The notes beneath the pieces were generated by a model that saw nothing but the letters and a program-made list of their open reading frames with translations, was not told where the DNA came from and did not search any database. This document shows, piece by piece, positions 1 to 8,405 of a DNA stretch of 60,675 nucleotides (within the stretch, counting starts at the first letter, position 1; each line of letters begins with the position of its first letter). Source of the stretch: Mesorhizobium amorphae (GTDB lineage: Bacteria > Pseudomonadota > Alphaproteobacteria > Rhizobiales > Rhizobiaceae); NCBI RefSeq assembly GCF_014843845.1, contig NZ_JHQS01000064.1, forward strand, positions 1 through 60,675, read 5' to 3'. The position numbers were made by a program, and so were the translations under genes.

Positions 1-85
1 CGCCACCGCATCCGCTACAATAACGGATTCGGCCAATGTTGAGTTACAAGGGGGGCGCTGTCCCGCCGACCTCCGTAGAATCTAC

Positions 86-883
86 CTAACCTCCGGTCGC
101 TACCGCGTCGGTGATCTCGAAGCGTTCGGAGGTGCCGATACGGATCATGTTGAGGCTGCCCTCGCGGGTGAAGCGGAACTCGTCTGACGAGTCCGAGCCG
201 GTCGGCAGGCCGCCGTGAAAGCTGATGACGCGCGTGCCGCCATCCGGCCAGGTCACGGTCACCGCGCTGTCGCCACCCGTATGCGCGACGCTTGTCTCGC
301 AACGGGTCATTGGCTGGCCGACATGGCGCGCACAGGGGATTTCGGTGGATGCCTCTCCAGTCGAGGCGGTTTCAACGGTCGCGAATGCCAGGCTATAGGC
401 ATCCTGCATGGCAGTCCTGCCGATAGCCTCGGCGGATTTCGGCGCGCCGTCGGGATCGGTCGTCTCGTCCGCGCCCAGGCGCGCTGTCAGGTCGGGCGGC
501 GTCGCGGCGTTTGGGCTTGATTGGTCGGAAAATGCCATATCCGCTTCCGTCAGCACCACCACGCTGGCGGGGTTGAGGTAGCGCGCCGGAGCCCATCCGC
601 GGACTTGCGGGTTGTCGACCTCTTCGACCTTGCACCACGGATTGCCGTTGACGTCGGCGCAGCCGAAGTTCTTGAGGGGTGCGCCGACCGGCAGGCGCGC
701 CTCGGTCTTGCCGATCGCCGACGGCGCGGCGCGGATGTTGAGGAGATCGTCGGGAGCGAGACCGCTGACATAGGAGACGACAGGTGCCGGCTGCTCCTCG
801 GCCCTGGTCGGCAATACCGCCAGCAGAAACGGAGCCGCAATCATGAGGTACAGCGTCTTCGGGAGCGTAATCGTGCGCCTCAT
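86..883 (-). CDS. Secreted SH3b-domain protein
   Basis: Predicted 265-aa exported protein of unknown role. The chosen start (883) is followed by a typical Sec signal peptide: a basic N-terminus, a hydrophobic stretch at about residues 8-24, then an Ala-rich cleavage region near residue 28. A bacterial SH3 (SH3b) domain covers about residues 36-106, with the usual LNIRAAPS start and a GWAPARYL end. SH3b domains commonly bind peptidoglycan or other envelope ligands. Residues after 110 are low-complexity and end in a small beta-rich segment. The frame stays open upstream to 1294, but that extension is compositionally unlike a protein and precedes the signal peptide, so I left it out. A periplasmic location is inferred; the ligand is unknown. 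Confidence 0.8.
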   Translation of the reverse strand: MRRTITLPKTLYLMIAAPFLLAVLPTRAEEQPAPVVSYVSGLAPDDLLNIRAAPSAIGKTEARLPVGAPLKNFGCADVNGNPWCKVEEVDNPQVRGWAPARYLNPASVVVLTEADMAFSDQSSPNAATPPDLTARLGADETTDPDGAPKSAEAIGRTAMQDAYSLAFATVETASTGEASTEIPCARHVGQPMTRCETSVAHTGGDSAVTVTWPDGGTRVISFHGGLPTGSDSSDEFRFTREGSLNMIRIGTSERFEITDAVATGG

Positions 884-1015
884 CACCTGGCCGTGGGCGT
901 GCGTTAGAGCGCGGCTCGACTCAGAAGTCGTCGCCGCTTGCCGGAGCGTTTTATAAGGGACGACGCGATGCCATGTCATCCCGAAAAGATGCTGCTGCTT
1001 ATTCAGCCGACGGTA

Positions 1016-1088
1016 TGAACGCGTACCGCGTTCAGCCCTGAGGCATGAACCAGTAGGTTCAGCCTGACATGAACGCATTCTGCGTTCA
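1016..1088. repeat. Three tandem short hairpins
   Basis: Three perfect inverted repeats follow one another: 1016-1034 (arms TGAACGCG/CGCGTTCA, 3-nt loop), 1046-1061 (TGAACC/GGTTCA, 4-nt loop) and 1070-1088 (TGAACGCA/TGCGTTCA, 3-nt loop). The arms differ between copies, yet each pair still matches, so the pairing seems to be conserved. The third hairpin contains the stop codon of the phosphoesterase gene (1086-1088), so on the minus strand the array forms its 3' end. There is no T-run, so it is not a classical terminator; it may be an mRNA-stabilising or processing element. Confidence 0.7.
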
Positions 1089-1844
1089 GTCTGACATAAA
1101 CCCTGTCCTGAGCGCGTGCGCCCATTCCGGCCTGCCAGCCTGCTCGGCTTGCCGTGCCGCCGCCTCGTGGTCGTAGTCGACGGCGAAGGCCTCGAAACGG
1201 TCGGGACGGCCGGGCACATCCAGCTCGACAATGCCGTAGCGCGCATGCGGCGAGCCCTGCTCGGAGACGTGCGCCGGTGGGGTCGAATCGTCATAGGCCG
1301 GGCAACCGACGCTGCCGGGATTGAAGATCACCGGGCCGCCGGGAATGCGGATCAGCTCGCTGCGGTGGCTGTGGCCGCAGAGCACGATGCGGCAGGCGGG
1401 GTCGAGCGGCTTCAGCCTTCGCCTTATGGCGGCGAGCGGCGCCCGCACCAGCTGGCCGTCGGTAATCGCGTCGGCCAGGTATTTCTCGTCATGATCGGGC
1501 CGGGCGTGGAAGGCGATGACGCCGGGCACGATCTCCAGCGTGAAGGGCAAGGCAAGCAGCGCCTCGCGCTGCGCCGCCGTCAGCCGCTCCTGCGCATAGC
1601 GGTCGGACGGCCACATGGTGTCGTCGGCCGGATCGACGGCGACGCGTCGGTCGTGGTTTCCGCGCACCGTCGGCAGGCCGAGCGCTTCCAGCCGCTCCAT
1701 GGTCTCGCGCGGCCACAGCGGGCCGGAGACGCAGTCGCCGAGATTGACGGTGAGATCAGCACCGCCCCGGCGCTTGAGATCGTCGAGCACGGCATCCAAT
1801 GCGAGCACGTTGCCGTGGATGTCGGCGAGGACGGCGATGCGCAT
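1086..1844 (-). CDS. Calcineurin-like metallophosphoesterase
   Basis: 252-aa cytoplasmic metallophosphoesterase of the YfcE/MJ0936-like group. All dimetal-binding blocks are visible: D8-x-H10 in ADIHGN, D37 in GDCVSGP, N63-H64 in GNHDR, a central histidine in FHARPDH (about 113) and GHSH at 157-160. The family hydrolyses phosphoesters with Mn or similar metals; the physiological substrate cannot be told from sequence. The start at 1844 gives the canonical MRIAVLADIHGN N-terminus, although no strong ribosome site is seen. The gene ends inside the third hairpin of the array at 1016-1088. The upstream neighbour on the same strand is an ArsR-type regulator 59 bp away. Confidence 0.88.
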   Translation of the reverse strand: MRIAVLADIHGNVLALDAVLDDLKRRGGADLTVNLGDCVSGPLWPRETMERLEALGLPTVRGNHDRRVAVDPADDTMWPSDRYAQERLTAAQREALLALPFTLEIVPGVIAFHARPDHDEKYLADAITDGQLVRAPLAAIRRRLKPLDPACRIVLCGHSHRSELIRIPGGPVIFNPGSVGCPAYDDSTPPAHVSEQGSPHARYGIVELDVPGRPDRFEAFAVDYDHEAAARQAEQAGRPEWAHALRTGFMSD

Positions 1845-1903
1845 GGGGGAGCTCCGTGGGTGAGGTAGTGTTTGCTCGCCCCCGCAAAGCAGGGAGAGGA
1901 ATG

Positions 1904-2263
1904 CTAAGCTTGGATTTCGATCTCGTCGGCGCCGCCGACCATCGGCAGTGCCTTGTCCTCGCCGGCCGCGGCGATGACGCTGTCGAGCAGGCCTGGGAAG
2001 CGGGCGTCGAGATCGGCGCGGCGCAGCGTGATCATCCGGTTGGTGCCGACCACCTCGGCACGGGTGACGCCGGCCTCGCGCAGCTTGGCCAGATGGTAGC
2101 TGAGATTGGTCTTGGAACCGAGATCGAGGAACTGGCTGCAGTTCAGCGCCACGCCTTCCTTGCTGGCGAGATAGCGCACGATGGCGAGCCTGGTCGGATC
2201 GCCGAGCACGGCGAGCACGTTTGGCAGGCTGATCTGGTCAGCGTTGGGGTGGGGCAGTGTCAT
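1904..2263 (-). CDS. ArsR-family winged-helix regulator
   Basis: 119-aa transcriptional regulator with a single ArsR-type winged helix. The LGDPTRLAIV signature is at 20-29 and the recognition helix at about 51-66 (TNLSYHLAKLREAG). A lone cysteine lies at residue 42, but the classic CxC metal site is absent, so a metal sensor role is not supported. It is divergent from the MFS exporter starting at 2480. Between them is a perfect inverted repeat (2449-2466) that could be its operator. I infer that it represses the exporter and probably itself. Confidence 0.85.
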   Translation of the reverse strand: MTLPHPNADQISLPNVLAVLGDPTRLAIVRYLASKEGVALNCSQFLDLGSKTNLSYHLAKLREAGVTRAEVVGTNRMITLRRADLDARFPGLLDSVIAAAGEDKALPMVGGADEIEIQA

Positions 2264-2448
2264 GCGCAGGAATTAAGCACAATCGGGGCCGATTTCAACG
2301 CGTCTCCTCCGTCAGCGGCTGCACACGGCGTCTCATGGCGGGTGCAAAGAGTTTATTGAACCCACCGCTTGTCCTGACACAGGGCTGTCAGCAGGCTTCA
2401 GTTATTTTCCCGCGGCTTCATTGACATCATGCCCTGTTATGTCCAATT

Positions 2449-2466
2449 GTTCAATAACTTTTGAAC
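2449..2466. promoter_or_regulatory. Candidate ArsR operator upstream of MFS gene
   Basis: Perfect inverted repeat GTTCAA-N6-TTGAAC just upstream of the MFS start codon, in the divergent region between the ArsR-like gene and the exporter. A TTGACA hexamer lies at 2421-2426 (possible -35), placing the palindrome near the transcription start, a usual place for repression. Assignment to the ArsR-like protein rests on position only. Confidence 0.45.
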
Positions 2467-2479
2467 TAAGGACACCGCC

Positions 2480-3658
2480 ATGGACAAGCGCCTCTTCTGG
2501 CTTGCGCTCGGATCGTTCACGATCTCGACCGAAGGCTTCGTCATCTCCAGCCTTCTGCCCGACATCGCCAGCGACGCCGGTATCTCCATTCCGCTCGCCG
2601 GCACGCTGATAACCGCCTTCGCACTGGCCTATGCGGTCGGCACGCCGATCCTGGCGACGCTGACCGGCGAATGGGATCGGCGCCGCGTCATCCTGTGGAC
2701 GCTGGTGTTCTTCGTTCTCGGCAATCTGGTGGCGGCGCTGAGCTCGTCCTTCGAACTGCTGCTGATCGCCCGCATCATCATGGCGCTGTCGTCAGGCCTG
2801 TTCGCCGCAACCGCGCAAGGCACGGCTGTGGCGCTGGTCGATGACCATCACCGGGCGCGCGCCATTGCCGTCGTCGTCGGCGGCACCACGGTGGCTGTTG
2901 CCCTCGGTGCGCCGCTCGGCGCGCTCGTTGCCACCGTTGCCGGCTGGCGCGGCACCTTCTTTGCCATAGCCGGGCTCGGTGCGCTGGCCGGCGCGATCCT
3001 GTGGTACCGGTTGCCGCGCGGCATCGTCGGCACCAGGCTGCCGCTGAAGCGCAGGCTGGCGGCCGCACTGCGTCCCGGCGTGATGCCAATCCTGCTGACG
3101 ACGATGTTGGCACTGATCGGCGCCTTCACCGTCTTTTCCTATGTCGCGCCTCTGGCCATCGAAGGCGGCGGCCTGAGCGCGCTGGCGCTGCCCGGCATGC
3201 TGCTCGCCTTCGGCGTCGGCGCCGTCATCGGCAACATCGCCGGCGGGCAGGCGGCAGACCGTTTCGGCGCGACGCGCACCGTCGGCTGGTCGCTGACGCT
3301 GAGCGCGGCCATGCTGGTCATGCTGTCGGTCATCCCGATCTTCCTGCCGCACCATATTGCCGGGCCGGCGCTGATGGCGATGATGGTGCCGTGGGGCATC
3401 GTCGGCTGGGCCTTCCCGCCGGCGCAGGCCAGCCGCATCATCAAGATCGCGCCTGACGCCGCTCCGATCGTACTGTCGCTCAATGCCTCGGCGCTCTATC
3501 TCGGCGTGGCGCTGGGCGCGGTGGTCGGCGGTGCCGTGCTGCGCTATGGCGCGCCGGCCGATCTCGGCCTGATCGCCGCGGCGTTCCCGTTGATCGGGCT
3601 CGGCGTCGTGTTGGCCGGGCGGATGCTGGCGCGGCCGGTCGCGGTTCCGGCGGAGTAG
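2480..3658 (+). CDS. MFS exporter (DHA1/AraJ-like)
   Basis: 392-aa inner-membrane transporter of the major facilitator superfamily, drug:H+ antiporter (12-TM) type. It begins with the MDKRLFWLALGSFTISTEGFVISSLLPDI pattern characteristic of AraJ/YdhP-type permeases, has a motif-A-like loop after TM2 (GEWDRRRV, about 71-78) and alternating hydrophobic helices throughout. The substrate is unknown; such pumps export sugars, drugs or metabolites. A ribosome site AAGGAC lies 8 bp upstream. It is divergent from the ArsR-like regulator, which is the likely local repressor. The length is normal for the family. Confidence 0.87.
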   Translation: MDKRLFWLALGSFTISTEGFVISSLLPDIASDAGISIPLAGTLITAFALAYAVGTPILATLTGEWDRRRVILWTLVFFVLGNLVAALSSSFELLLIARIIMALSSGLFAATAQGTAVALVDDHHRARAIAVVVGGTTVAVALGAPLGALVATVAGWRGTFFAIAGLGALAGAILWYRLPRGIVGTRLPLKRRLAAALRPGVMPILLTTMLALIGAFTVFSYVAPLAIEGGGLSALALPGMLLAFGVGAVIGNIAGGQAADRFGATRTVGWSLTLSAAMLVMLSVIPIFLPHHIAGPALMAMMVPWGIVGWAFPPAQASRIIKIAPDAAPIVLSLNASALYLGVALGAVVGGAVLRYGAPADLGLIAAAFPLIGLGVVLAGRMLARPVAVPAE

Positions 3659-3681
3659 TCTTCTACAAAGTCGCCGGCCGC

Positions 3682-4137
3682 TTATCTGGCCGGCGGCATA
3701 TCGAAATCCAGCGTGGCGATTTCATCGAGCGCCGCGCGCAGCTTCGCCGCCTGGTCCTTGCCGAGCATGGCCTCGAAACGCTGCTGCGCGATGGTCCACA
3801 GCTTGGTCGCCTCATCGAGCTTGAGCCCGCCCTGCGGCGTCAGCCGCACGCGCTTGACGCGACGGTCGTCCTTGTCGGCGAAGGTCTCGACATAACCGTC
3901 ACGGATCAGCGGCTTCAGCGTGTGGCCGAGCGCCGAGAGGTCCATGATCAGCGCCTCGGCTATGGCGCCCATCGCCGGCTCGCTGCCGATATGGATCTGG
4001 TAGAGCAGGCCGTATTGCGTGCCTTTCAGGCCCGAAGGCGCCAACACATCGTCATAGAACCGGCCGAGCTTGCGCCCGGCGCGCCGCAGCGTTGCGTTGT
4101 TACAAAGGGTAAGTCCCGGCAGCGCGCCTTTGGTCAT
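3682..4137 (-). CDS. MarR-family regulator
   Basis: 151-aa MarR-type winged-helix repressor. The HTH is at about 55-80 (AIAEALIMDLSALGHTLKPL) and is followed by a wing with the DKDDRRVKRVRLT signature (88-100). MarR proteins are dimeric repressors released by small phenolic or oxidative ligands. It is convergent with the MFS gene and divergent from the short-chain dehydrogenase at 4318. Two similar palindromic sites lie between them (4211-4226 and 4236-4251), so the dehydrogenase is its likely target. The start at 4137 was chosen because the much longer open frame upstream runs antisense through the dehydrogenase gene. Confidence 0.87.
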   Translation of the reverse strand: MTKGALPGLTLCNNATLRRAGRKLGRFYDDVLAPSGLKGTQYGLLYQIHIGSEPAMGAIAEALIMDLSALGHTLKPLIRDGYVETFADKDDRRVKRVRLTPQGGLKLDEATKLWTIAQQRFEAMLGKDQAAKLRAALDEIATLDFDMPPAR

Positions 4138-4210
4138 GACAACTCCTTGCCAGCGAATGGATCCGCTGGCCTGCCGCAGAAATAGTTTTTGCCGCCGCCG
4201 TTGACAAGAT

Positions 4211-4251
4211 AGTGGCATATACCTACTTCGGAAAAAGTGGCATATGCCACT
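4211..4251. promoter_or_regulatory. Paired MarR operator sites
   Basis: A perfect 16-bp palindrome AGTGGCATATGCCACT lies at 4236-4251. A degenerate copy with the same left arm, AGTGGCATAT, begins 25 bp upstream at 4211. Both sit between the MarR gene and the divergent SDR gene. A TTGACA hexamer at 4201-4206 may be the -35 of the rightward promoter. Palindrome length and position match MarR-family operators; the assignment is inferred. Confidence 0.6.
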
Positions 4252-4317
4252 AATTGAAATCTGACGCGGACGAACGCCATGGGGCTCGTCTCGCTTGGCA
4301 GCAAAAGGAACACGACA

Positions 4318-5112
4318 ATGAGCACGAAGGACAATAAGGGCACGGCCGTCATCACCGGCGCATCGTCGGGCATCGGCGCCGTCTATGCCGACCGGCTGGC
4401 CGCACAGGGCTACGACCTGGTGCTGGTGGCGCGGCGCGCCGACCGGCTGAAGGAACTGGCGGACAGGTTGGGTTACGACTATGGCCGCAAGGTCAAGGTG
4501 ATCGCCGCCGATCTCTCCGATGATGGCGATGTTCGCCGGGTCGAGCAGGCGATCACCAACGATGAGAGCGTGACGCTGCTGGTCAACAATGCCGGCCTTG
4601 GCGGCCAGCAGGTCGTGGCAGACGCCGATGCCGATGCGACCGAGCGCATGATCAAGGTCAATGTCGTGGCGCTGACCCGGCTCACACGCGCAGTGCTGCC
4701 GGGGCTGCTCGCACGCAATCGCGGCGCCATCGTCAACATTGCCTCGGTGGCCGCCTATGGCACGGCAATCGGCGGCATCTACAGCGGCACCAAGGCCTAT
4801 GTCGTCAATTTCACCGAAGCGCTGCAACGCGAGGTCGCCGACACCGAGGTGAAGGTGCAGGTCGTGCTGCCCGGGCCGATCCGCACCGACTTCTGGGAAT
4901 TGGCCGGCGCCGATCTCAACTCTCTCAACCAGGACTGGGTGATGACCGTTGACGATCTGGTCGATGCGGCGCTTGCCGGCTTTGCCCAGGGCGAGACGGT
5001 CACTGCGCCGGGGCTCGCCGATCCGGCCAAGCTCGATGCGTTCATCGGCGCCAGGGACAGTTTTTACGTCAGCCTGATCGCCGGCAAGCCGGCGGCGCGT
5101 TACGCGGCTTGA
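4318..5112 (+). CDS. Short-chain dehydrogenase/reductase
   Basis: 264-aa classical SDR. It has the cofactor motif TGASSGIG at 13-20, NNAG at 90-93, the catalytic Ser at about 143 (NIASVAAYG) and YxxxK at 155-159. It should reduce or oxidise a carbonyl/alcohol substrate with NAD(P)(H); the residue after the second beta strand is basic (VARRADR), favouring NADP. The substrate is unknown. The ATG at 4318 is preferred over 4279 because an AAAAGGAA ribosome site precedes it and the protein then begins at the cofactor fold. It is probably repressed by the divergent MarR protein. Confidence 0.88.
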   Translation: MSTKDNKGTAVITGASSGIGAVYADRLAAQGYDLVLVARRADRLKELADRLGYDYGRKVKVIAADLSDDGDVRRVEQAITNDESVTLLVNNAGLGGQQVVADADADATERMIKVNVVALTRLTRAVLPGLLARNRGAIVNIASVAAYGTAIGGIYSGTKAYVVNFTEALQREVADTEVKVQVVLPGPIRTDFWELAGADLNSLNQDWVMTVDDLVDAALAGFAQGETVTAPGLADPAKLDAFIGARDSFYVSLIAGKPAARYAA

Positions 5113-5131
5113 AACACTGAGGCGGCCGGTC

Positions 5132-5731
5132 TCAGGCCGGCCGCCACATCGGCACGATCGAGGCGGCGAGCACCAAGCCGAGCAGGATGTTGAGCGCCCG
5201 CCATTGCCGCTCTGTCTTGAGCAGCCGCGCAAGCAGCGTGCCGGCCACGCACCACAGCGAAAGCGACAGTGCCGCCGCCAGGCCGAAGACAGCGCCGAGC
5301 AGCAGCGCGAGCTGCAGCGGGCCGTCGGCCAGCGCTGCGAACGAGGCGGCAGCGCCCAGCCCCATGGCCCAGCCCTTTGGGTTCATCCATTGCACGCTGG
5401 CACCTCCAAAGAAGCTGTTCGGCTTTGCCATCGACACATCGAGATTGGGCGGGCCGCTGCGACCGATCTTGAAGGCAAGCCAGACAAGGTAGGCCGATCC
5501 CGCGATCTTCATCGCCAGTTGCAGCGACGGCACGGCGGCGAGCAGGCCGGCAAGCCCGGCGGCACCGGCGGCCGCCACCGATGCCAGGCCGGCGGCACTG
5601 CCGGCCATCAGCGGAATGGAACGGCGAAAGCCGAACTGCGCGCCTGAGGCCGTCGACAAGGTCGTGGCAATGCCAGGCGTCGAGGTGGAGACCAGCGCGA
5701 ACAGGATAAGCGGAAGGACGGTCTCGAGCAT
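5132..5731 (-). CDS. LysE/RhtB-family amino-acid exporter
   Basis: 199-aa inner-membrane protein with about six hydrophobic helices and the family landmarks: an STPGIA motif near residue 17 (PGP-like), FGFRRSIPLMAG at 33-44, and NPKGWAMGLGAAASF in the middle. LysE/RhtB proteins export amino acids such as lysine, homoserine or threonine. It is convergent with the SDR gene (19 bp apart) and divergent from a LysR regulator. That is the classic LysE/LysG-style arrangement, in which the regulator senses the exported amino acid. The substrate cannot be specified. Confidence 0.85.
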   Translation of the reverse strand: MLETVLPLILFALVSTSTPGIATTLSTASGAQFGFRRSIPLMAGSAAGLASVAAAGAAGLAGLLAAVPSLQLAMKIAGSAYLVWLAFKIGRSGPPNLDVSMAKPNSFFGGASVQWMNPKGWAMGLGAAASFAALADGPLQLALLLGAVFGLAAALSLSLWCVAGTLLARLLKTERQWRALNILLGLVLAASIVPMWRPA

Positions 5732-5796
5732 GCTGTTTCCTGCGTGGAACCAGCATTTCTAGAGATTGTCCTGCATCAGTAAATGCAATGTTTGCC

Positions 5797-5817
5797 ATGG
5801 ATAGCATTAGCATCCAT
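5797..5817. promoter_or_regulatory. Candidate LysR-type binding site
   Basis: Perfect inverted repeat ATGGAT-N9-ATCCAT just upstream of the LysR start at 5827, in the divergent region with the LysE-type exporter. It fits the dyad T-N11-A pattern of LysR-family sites and would suit autoregulation plus control of the exporter. Confidence 0.5.
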
Positions 5818-5826
5818 AATACAACA

Positions 5827-6687
5827 ATGATCCGTAATCTCGACACCGCCCTGATCCGCACCTTCGTCACTGTTGCCGACAAGGCCAGCATGACGGCTGC
5901 GGCGAATGCACTGCATCTGACGCAAGGCGCCGTCAGCCAGCAGGTCAAGCGGCTGGAGGATCTCTTGGGCTCCAGCCTGTTCGAACGCGACCGGCGCGGT
6001 CTAAAACTCACCCGCGCCGGCGAACGGCTGTTCGGCAAGGGCAAACGCCTGCTGTCGCTCAATGATGAGATCTGGGCAGAGATGGTGGGAGAAGCGGTTT
6101 CCGGGCAGGTGCGGCTCGGCGTGCCGTATGATCTCGTCGGCACGCTGCTTGCCCCAGTGCTGAAGACCTATGCCGGGACTTATCCGCAGATCGAGATATC
6201 GCTTCACTGCGCCTCCTCGCCCGAGCTCGCCGCGGCGCTCGCAGCCGGTACGATCGATCTCGCCGTCATCGAAGAGCAGGTCGGCCCGTCCGCCGGCGAA
6301 TGCCTGCTCATCGACCGGCTGGTCTGGGTCGGCGCCAGAGGTGGCGTCGCCCGCCAAAAGCGCCCCTTGCCGGTGTCGATGGTTGCCGACACCTGTGCCT
6401 TCCGCCCGGCGGTGATTTCTGCGCTCGACGAGCATGGGCTGGAATGGCGCACCGTGTTCGAGAACGGCAACATCGATGCGACGACGGCGACGGTGCGTTC
6501 CGACCTCGCCGTCACCACCTGGCTCGCCTCGACAGTGCCTGGCGACCTTGAGATTTTGTCTGCCGATGCCGAACTGCCGGCCTTGCCGAATTTTGCGATC
6601 AATTTGCACCTGCCCAAGCATGGCATTGAACCCGCTGCACGAGAGTTTGCGGCTCATATCCGCGACGGGTTGGCGCGGCGGCAGTAG
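5827..6687 (+). CDS. LysR-family regulator (ArgP/LysG-like context)
   Basis: 286-aa LysR-type activator. The N-terminal HTH is at about 1-60, with recognition helix LTQGAVSQQVKRLEDLLG and the FERDRRGLKLT signature. A periplasmic-binding-protein-like effector domain covers about residues 90-280. It is divergent from the LysE/RhtB exporter and so probably activates it in response to the exported amino acid. The ATG at 5827 is preferred to 5788 because the upstream one would place the palindrome 5797-5817 inside the coding region and adds residues not typical for the family. Confidence 0.86.
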   Translation: MIRNLDTALIRTFVTVADKASMTAAANALHLTQGAVSQQVKRLEDLLGSSLFERDRRGLKLTRAGERLFGKGKRLLSLNDEIWAEMVGEAVSGQVRLGVPYDLVGTLLAPVLKTYAGTYPQIEISLHCASSPELAAALAAGTIDLAVIEEQVGPSAGECLLIDRLVWVGARGGVARQKRPLPVSMVADTCAFRPAVISALDEHGLEWRTVFENGNIDATTATVRSDLAVTTWLASTVPGDLEILSADAELPALPNFAINLHLPKHGIEPAAREFAAHIRDGLARRQ

Positions 6688-6742
6688 GCGGCGTGAGAGG
6701 TAGGGGCGGCCGATTATCCGGCCGCCCGAATTTCACCTCGGA

Positions 6743-7393
6743 TTACTTCCAGTTCTTGCGCCGTTCGAGCTCGGCTTCCGAAGGCTTCTCCGTGGCAAAC
6801 GACCCGGTCTTGATTTCGCCGCCGCGCTCATAGGTGGCCATGATGACGCCGGTGCTGGAAGTCTGCGACTTGGCAAGCTTGAAGGCGGCCGGCATCGCGC
6901 CATCGCCGAACAGCCGCTTGCCCTTGCCCAGCACCAGCGGGAAGATCATCAGCCGAATCTCGTCGATCAGCCCGTTGGCGAGCAGGGTCTGGATCAGATT
7001 GCCCGATCCCTGGATAAGCAGGTCAGGTCCATCTTCCTGCTTGAGGCGGCGCAACGTCGCGACGATATCTTCCCCAAGCCATTGCGTGTTCTGCCAGGTG
7101 AGCGAATCCGGCCGATGCGTCGCCACATACTTGGTCGCAGGGTTGAAGGCATCTGCGATCGAATCTTTCTGATACGGCCAGTACGCAGCGAAGATGTCGT
7201 AGGTTCTGCGGCCGAGCAGCAGGGCGAAGGGCTTGGAGAACATTTCATCCATTGCCGCGCCCGCCACCTCGTCAAAGTAATGAAAGGTCCAGCCGCCGAA
7301 CTTGAAGCCGCCGACCGGATCCTCTTCCGGACCGCCTGGCGCCTGCATGACGCCGTCGAGGCTGACGAATGTAGCGGCGATGATCTTTCTCAT
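6743..7393 (-). CDS. Dihydrofolate reductase-like (RibD C-terminal) protein
   Basis: 216-aa protein of the RibD C-terminal/DHFR superfamily, often labelled YyaP/YwjB-like. It shows the start MRKIIAATFVSLDGVMQAPGG, LLGRRTYDIFAAYWP at about 58-72, and the nucleotide-binding segment LLIQGSGNLIQTLLANGLIDEIRL in the second half. Members bind NADPH; the true substrate of stand-alone family members is mostly unknown, and classical DHFR activity should not be assumed. Ribosome site GGGAGAAG is 5 bp upstream of the ATG. It stands alone between convergent and same-strand neighbours. Confidence 0.83.
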   Translation of the reverse strand: MRKIIAATFVSLDGVMQAPGGPEEDPVGGFKFGGWTFHYFDEVAGAAMDEMFSKPFALLLGRRTYDIFAAYWPYQKDSIADAFNPATKYVATHRPDSLTWQNTQWLGEDIVATLRRLKQEDGPDLLIQGSGNLIQTLLANGLIDEIRLMIFPLVLGKGKRLFGDGAMPAAFKLAKSQTSSTGVIMATYERGGEIKTGSFATEKPSEAELERRKNWK

Positions 7394-7514
7394 TGGTCTT
7401 CTCCCTTTCGATGATCCGTGCCGTCAGGGCCGGATTTCGACCTAAGGACGGGCGGGCAGACAGCCGTCCGACACGCTACGGATAAATTTCCGTGGCCCCA
7501 TAGCTGAGCGGTGC

Positions 7515-8351
7515 TCATCGCCGCCGCCTGCCGAGGGCCCGCGACGAGAACCAGATATCACCGATGATGGCAGTGGCCGTACGGTCCGGCTTCTTGTCGG
7601 CCGTCAGCCAGATCGAGCGGCTGCTCGCGGCCTGTTGGCGGTCGGGGATTTTCGCCGTCGGGCCGGCGAGCGAGGCGCCGACGCAAGGGATGAACCATGA
7701 ACCCATGAACGGATCGCAGGCCAAACCCTGCGCGGTGCGGGTCACCACCATTGCCAGGCCGACGCGATCGGCCGGACGCCACGGGAAGATCAAGCGACCG
7801 CCGGCCTTTAGCGCCTTCAGCCAGCAAGAAGGCGGCGCCATGACACCGGCATTGACATAGATGATATCGGAAGGCGGCAGTTCGCTTTCGACGGCATTGT
7901 CGTGGACAACCGAAACATTGCCATAGGGTTCGAGGTTTTTCTTCGCCCGGGCGGCGAGGCCGGGATCCAGCTCGATGGCGGTGACGGTGCCGGGTGCCAC
8001 CAGCTTCGCCAAAATGGCGGTGTAGTAGCCGGTGCCGGCGCCGATATGGGTGACGGCCTCGCCAGGCTTTGGCGCGATCCTGCCGATCCACATGGCGTGC
8101 AGGAAGGGTTCACCGTTGTTGATGCCCTTGTCGGCGTTAAGCACCACCAGCACGTTCTGGTAGATGTGAACCGGATCGGGGCTCGGCGTCTCGACCTTGC
8201 CGTTGCCGGCAATGATGGTCCATGGCCCGGGGCCGAGAAAGGCCTCGCGCGGCACCGCGGCGATCACCTCCTCGAGACGCGGATCGGCCGATGCGGCATG
8301 GGCCGCCATCAGCCGTGCGTAGAATCTCCTGGCGTCCTCGATCCTGTTCAT
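7515..8351 (-). CDS. PCMT-like SAM methyltransferase
   Basis: 278-aa Rossmann-fold methyltransferase related to protein-L-isoaspartate O-methyltransferase. The SAM-binding motif HIGAGTGYYTAILAKL is at about 102-117, followed by the acidic VTAIELD strand end. The N-terminal part has the PREAFLGPGPW stretch seen in PCMT-like proteins. The usual PCMT substrate loop is replaced (INNGEPFLHAMWI), so repair of isoaspartyl residues is not certain. The last 60 residues are an extension of unclear fold. It is downstream of mntH on the same strand, 54 bp apart. Confidence 0.75.
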   Translation of the reverse strand: MNRIEDARRFYARLMAAHAASADPRLEEVIAAVPREAFLGPGPWTIIAGNGKVETPSPDPVHIYQNVLVVLNADKGINNGEPFLHAMWIGRIAPKPGEAVTHIGAGTGYYTAILAKLVAPGTVTAIELDPGLAARAKKNLEPYGNVSVVHDNAVESELPPSDIIYVNAGVMAPPSCWLKALKAGGRLIFPWRPADRVGLAMVVTRTAQGLACDPFMGSWFIPCVGASLAGPTAKIPDRQQAASSRSIWLTADKKPDRTATAIIGDIWFSSRALGRRRR

Positions 8352-8405
8352 GGCGCTGCAGAAGATAGCGCAGGCCGCAGCTTTGTCGCGATGGCTGGAA
8401 GAAAC

